Shown one piece after another: positions 6,670-7,595 of a stretch of DNA of 7,595 bases. The stretch comes from an uncultured Lachnospiraceae bacterium (lineage in GTDB: Bacteria; Bacillota; Clostridia; Lachnospirales; Lachnospiraceae), in assembly GCA_958444395.1 (NCBI GenBank), contig CAUCOL010000084.1:1-7595 (forward strand), written 5' to 3'. Each line of letters begins with the position of its first letter. Positions within the stretch are counted from its first letter, which is position 1. The translations under genes and the position numbers were made by a program. Under the pieces are notes generated by a model that was given only the letters and a program-made list of their open reading frames with translations, did not search any database and was not told the DNA's origin.

Positions 6670-7509
6670 ATGGGTAAATTGATTCAATGCAGCAGTGAAC
6701 TGGCAAAACATCCCTACTGCTTTCCGATGACCAGAACAAATGTCTATTCTATGGAAGAGGTTTGTTATTATATAAGAAACAATATTTATATGATGCAGGA
6801 AGAAGTCTTTGACAGTGCCTTTGTGTGCTGGATCCGGGATGAACTGAAGATGGAAGAGACTGCTCGGAAGCTGGAACAGATGCGGAAGGATAAGGACAAT
6901 CTGAAGGACATGGTCGTGACACTTTGCTGCAGCTGTGATTATTATACAGAGAAACAGATCAATGAACTGATCGCAATCATGGATGCGACGCATGATATGT
7001 CTCTGTGGGAACGACAGAAGGTCAAGGCAGACAGTTATTTAAAAAGCGGCAATCTGGAAAAGGCACGCCGGGAATATGAGCATATTCTGGAATTTCGTGA
7101 AGTGCTGCAGGATCCGAATGGGATCGGGGCGAAGATTTATTATAACCTGGGCGTGTGTTATGCAGGGCTGGGGGAATTTATGCAGGCGGCATCCGGCTTT
7201 AAGAAATCTTTTGAACTGGGACAGCAGCAAAGGGCAAAGGAAGGGTATCTGTACAGCCTGAAGCTGGCAGATGCGGTGGATGCCTATGACGCAGCTGTCC
7301 GGGAAATGGGACTGGCGAAGGATGAGATCGTTTTTCTGGAATCACAGTACCGGCAGGTACGGGAGCAAAGTCAGGACACCCGCAGGTATCATCAGATTAA
7401 ACGTCTGGAGAGGCTGCTGGAAAAGGGAGATACCGAGGAGTACCGCATTCAGTGCCGTGATGTGCTGAATCACTGGAAGGAAGAATACCGTCAGCAGATG
7501 CAGAGCTGA
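6670..7509 (+). CDS. TPR-repeat protein of the DUF5716 operon
   Basis: A 279-residue soluble protein without signal peptide or membrane span. Residues 1-110 form a mainly helical N-terminal domain containing NVYSMEEVCYYIRNNIY (24-40), DELKMEETARKLEQM (57-71) and CDYYTEKQINEL (89-100); this pattern seems familiar from uncharacterised Lachnospiraceae proteins, though I cannot name the family. Two TPR-type hairpins follow at about 113-146 (KADSYLKSGNLEKARREYEHIL) and 154-187, the latter a near-ideal TPR (YYNLGVCYAGLGEF...AASGFKKSFEL). Residues 215-279 are highly charged and likely coiled coil. TPRs bind protein partners, so a role as adaptor for the preceding Hsp70-like protein is a reasonable inference but is not shown. 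A Cys cluster (CCSC, 86-89) lies in the N-terminal domain; nothing else suggests metal binding. The gene starts 14 bases after the preceding stop. Confidence 0.85.
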   Translation: MGKLIQCSSELAKHPYCFPMTRTNVYSMEEVCYYIRNNIYMMQEEVFDSAFVCWIRDELKMEETARKLEQMRKDKDNLKDMVVTLCCSCDYYTEKQINELIAIMDATHDMSLWERQKVKADSYLKSGNLEKARREYEHILEFREVLQDPNGIGAKIYYNLGVCYAGLGEFMQAASGFKKSFELGQQQRAKEGYLYSLKLADAVDAYDAAVREMGLAKDEIVFLESQYRQVREQSQDTRRYHQIKRLERLLEKGDTEEYRIQCRDVLNHWKEEYRQQMQS

Positions 7510-7537
7510 TATAGAGAAAATGCTTATAATATATCAG
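7506..7537 (+). repeat. Intercistronic inverted repeat with a TATAAT in the loop
   Basis: CTGATATA (7506-7513) and TATATCAG (7530-7537) are perfect 8-bp inverted arms around a 16-base spacer; the left arm overlaps the TGA stop of the TPR gene. A perfect TATAAT (7525-7530) lies at the inner edge of the right arm, but no recognisable -35 box sits 16-18 bases upstream. No T run follows, so it is not an intrinsic terminator. It could be an mRNA stem-loop or an operator-like site, or chance in AT-rich DNA. Confidence 0.35.
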
Positions 7538-7556
7538 ACTGGAAAGGGACAAACAG

Positions 7557-7595
7557 ATGGCATTTTGGGACAGAAAAAGAAGAAAGAAAAAACAG
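7557..7595 (+). CDS. Start of a fourth operon gene, basic N-terminus, cut by window edge
   Basis: Thirteen codons are visible: MAFWDRKRRKKKQ. The ATG follows a purine-rich ribosome site, GGAAAGGGA (7541-7549), with a 7-base gap, 47 bases after the TPR gene stop and on the same strand, so it is probably the next operon member. Seven of the last eight residues are Lys or Arg. Such a start can precede a membrane segment (cytoplasmic positive side) or a nucleic-acid-binding region, but too little is present to assign a product. Confidence 0.65.
   Translation, partial: MAFWDRKRRKKKQ

Noticed and set aside
7525..7530. Consensus TATAAT as a confident internal promoter
   Set aside because: No -35-like hexamer at 16-18 bases upstream and the TG of an extended -10 is off by one base, so it is reported only as part of the inverted-repeat observation.

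Overview
The window looks like a chromosomal segment of a Gram-positive Clostridia member, most likely Lachnospiraceae. The reasons are strong AGGAGG-type ribosome binding sites, sigma-A-type promoters, a short glutamate 5-kinase without a PUA domain, and above all a gene pair that I recognise from memory (no search was run) as DUF5717 and DUF5716, families I know mainly from Lachnospiraceae. No mobile element, CRISPR array, tRNA or rRNA is visible. Coding density is very high. The only non-coding stretch above 100 bases is the divergent promoter region at about 1865-2029.

Layout. Positions 2-757 (+) are the 3' part of proB (proline biosynthesis), cut by the window edge. Positions 758-1864 (-) are a convergent PLP-dependent aminotransferase of the HisC/CobD fold. 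Its stop codon directly abuts the proB stop, and an inverted repeat that could end proB transcription lies inside its 3' coding region (808-846). Positions 1895-1957 hold two divergent promoters whose -35 boxes are only 4 bases apart: one drives the aminotransferase leftward, the other drives a rightward operon.

The rightward operon contains four genes in tight succession. The first is a ~1100-residue cytoplasmic protein with two beta-sandwich-like domains, a coiled coil and long helical-repeat regions (DUF5717-like, 2030-5338). The second is a ~430-residue protein that reads like a divergent Hsp70/actin-fold protein with eroded nucleotide-binding motifs (DUF5716-like, 5366-6655). The third is a 279-residue TPR protein (6670-7509). 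The fourth is only begun, with a very basic N-terminus (7557-7595).

How the genes may work together. The proline gene and the aminotransferase are ordinary metabolic genes whose only link here is convergent placement. The rightward operon is the interesting part: an actin/Hsp70-like protein flanked by two helical-repeat proteins, with no signal peptides or membrane spans. This is the composition expected of a cytoplasmic chaperone-like or scaffold complex, but its function is not known to me and nothing in the sequence identifies the substrate.
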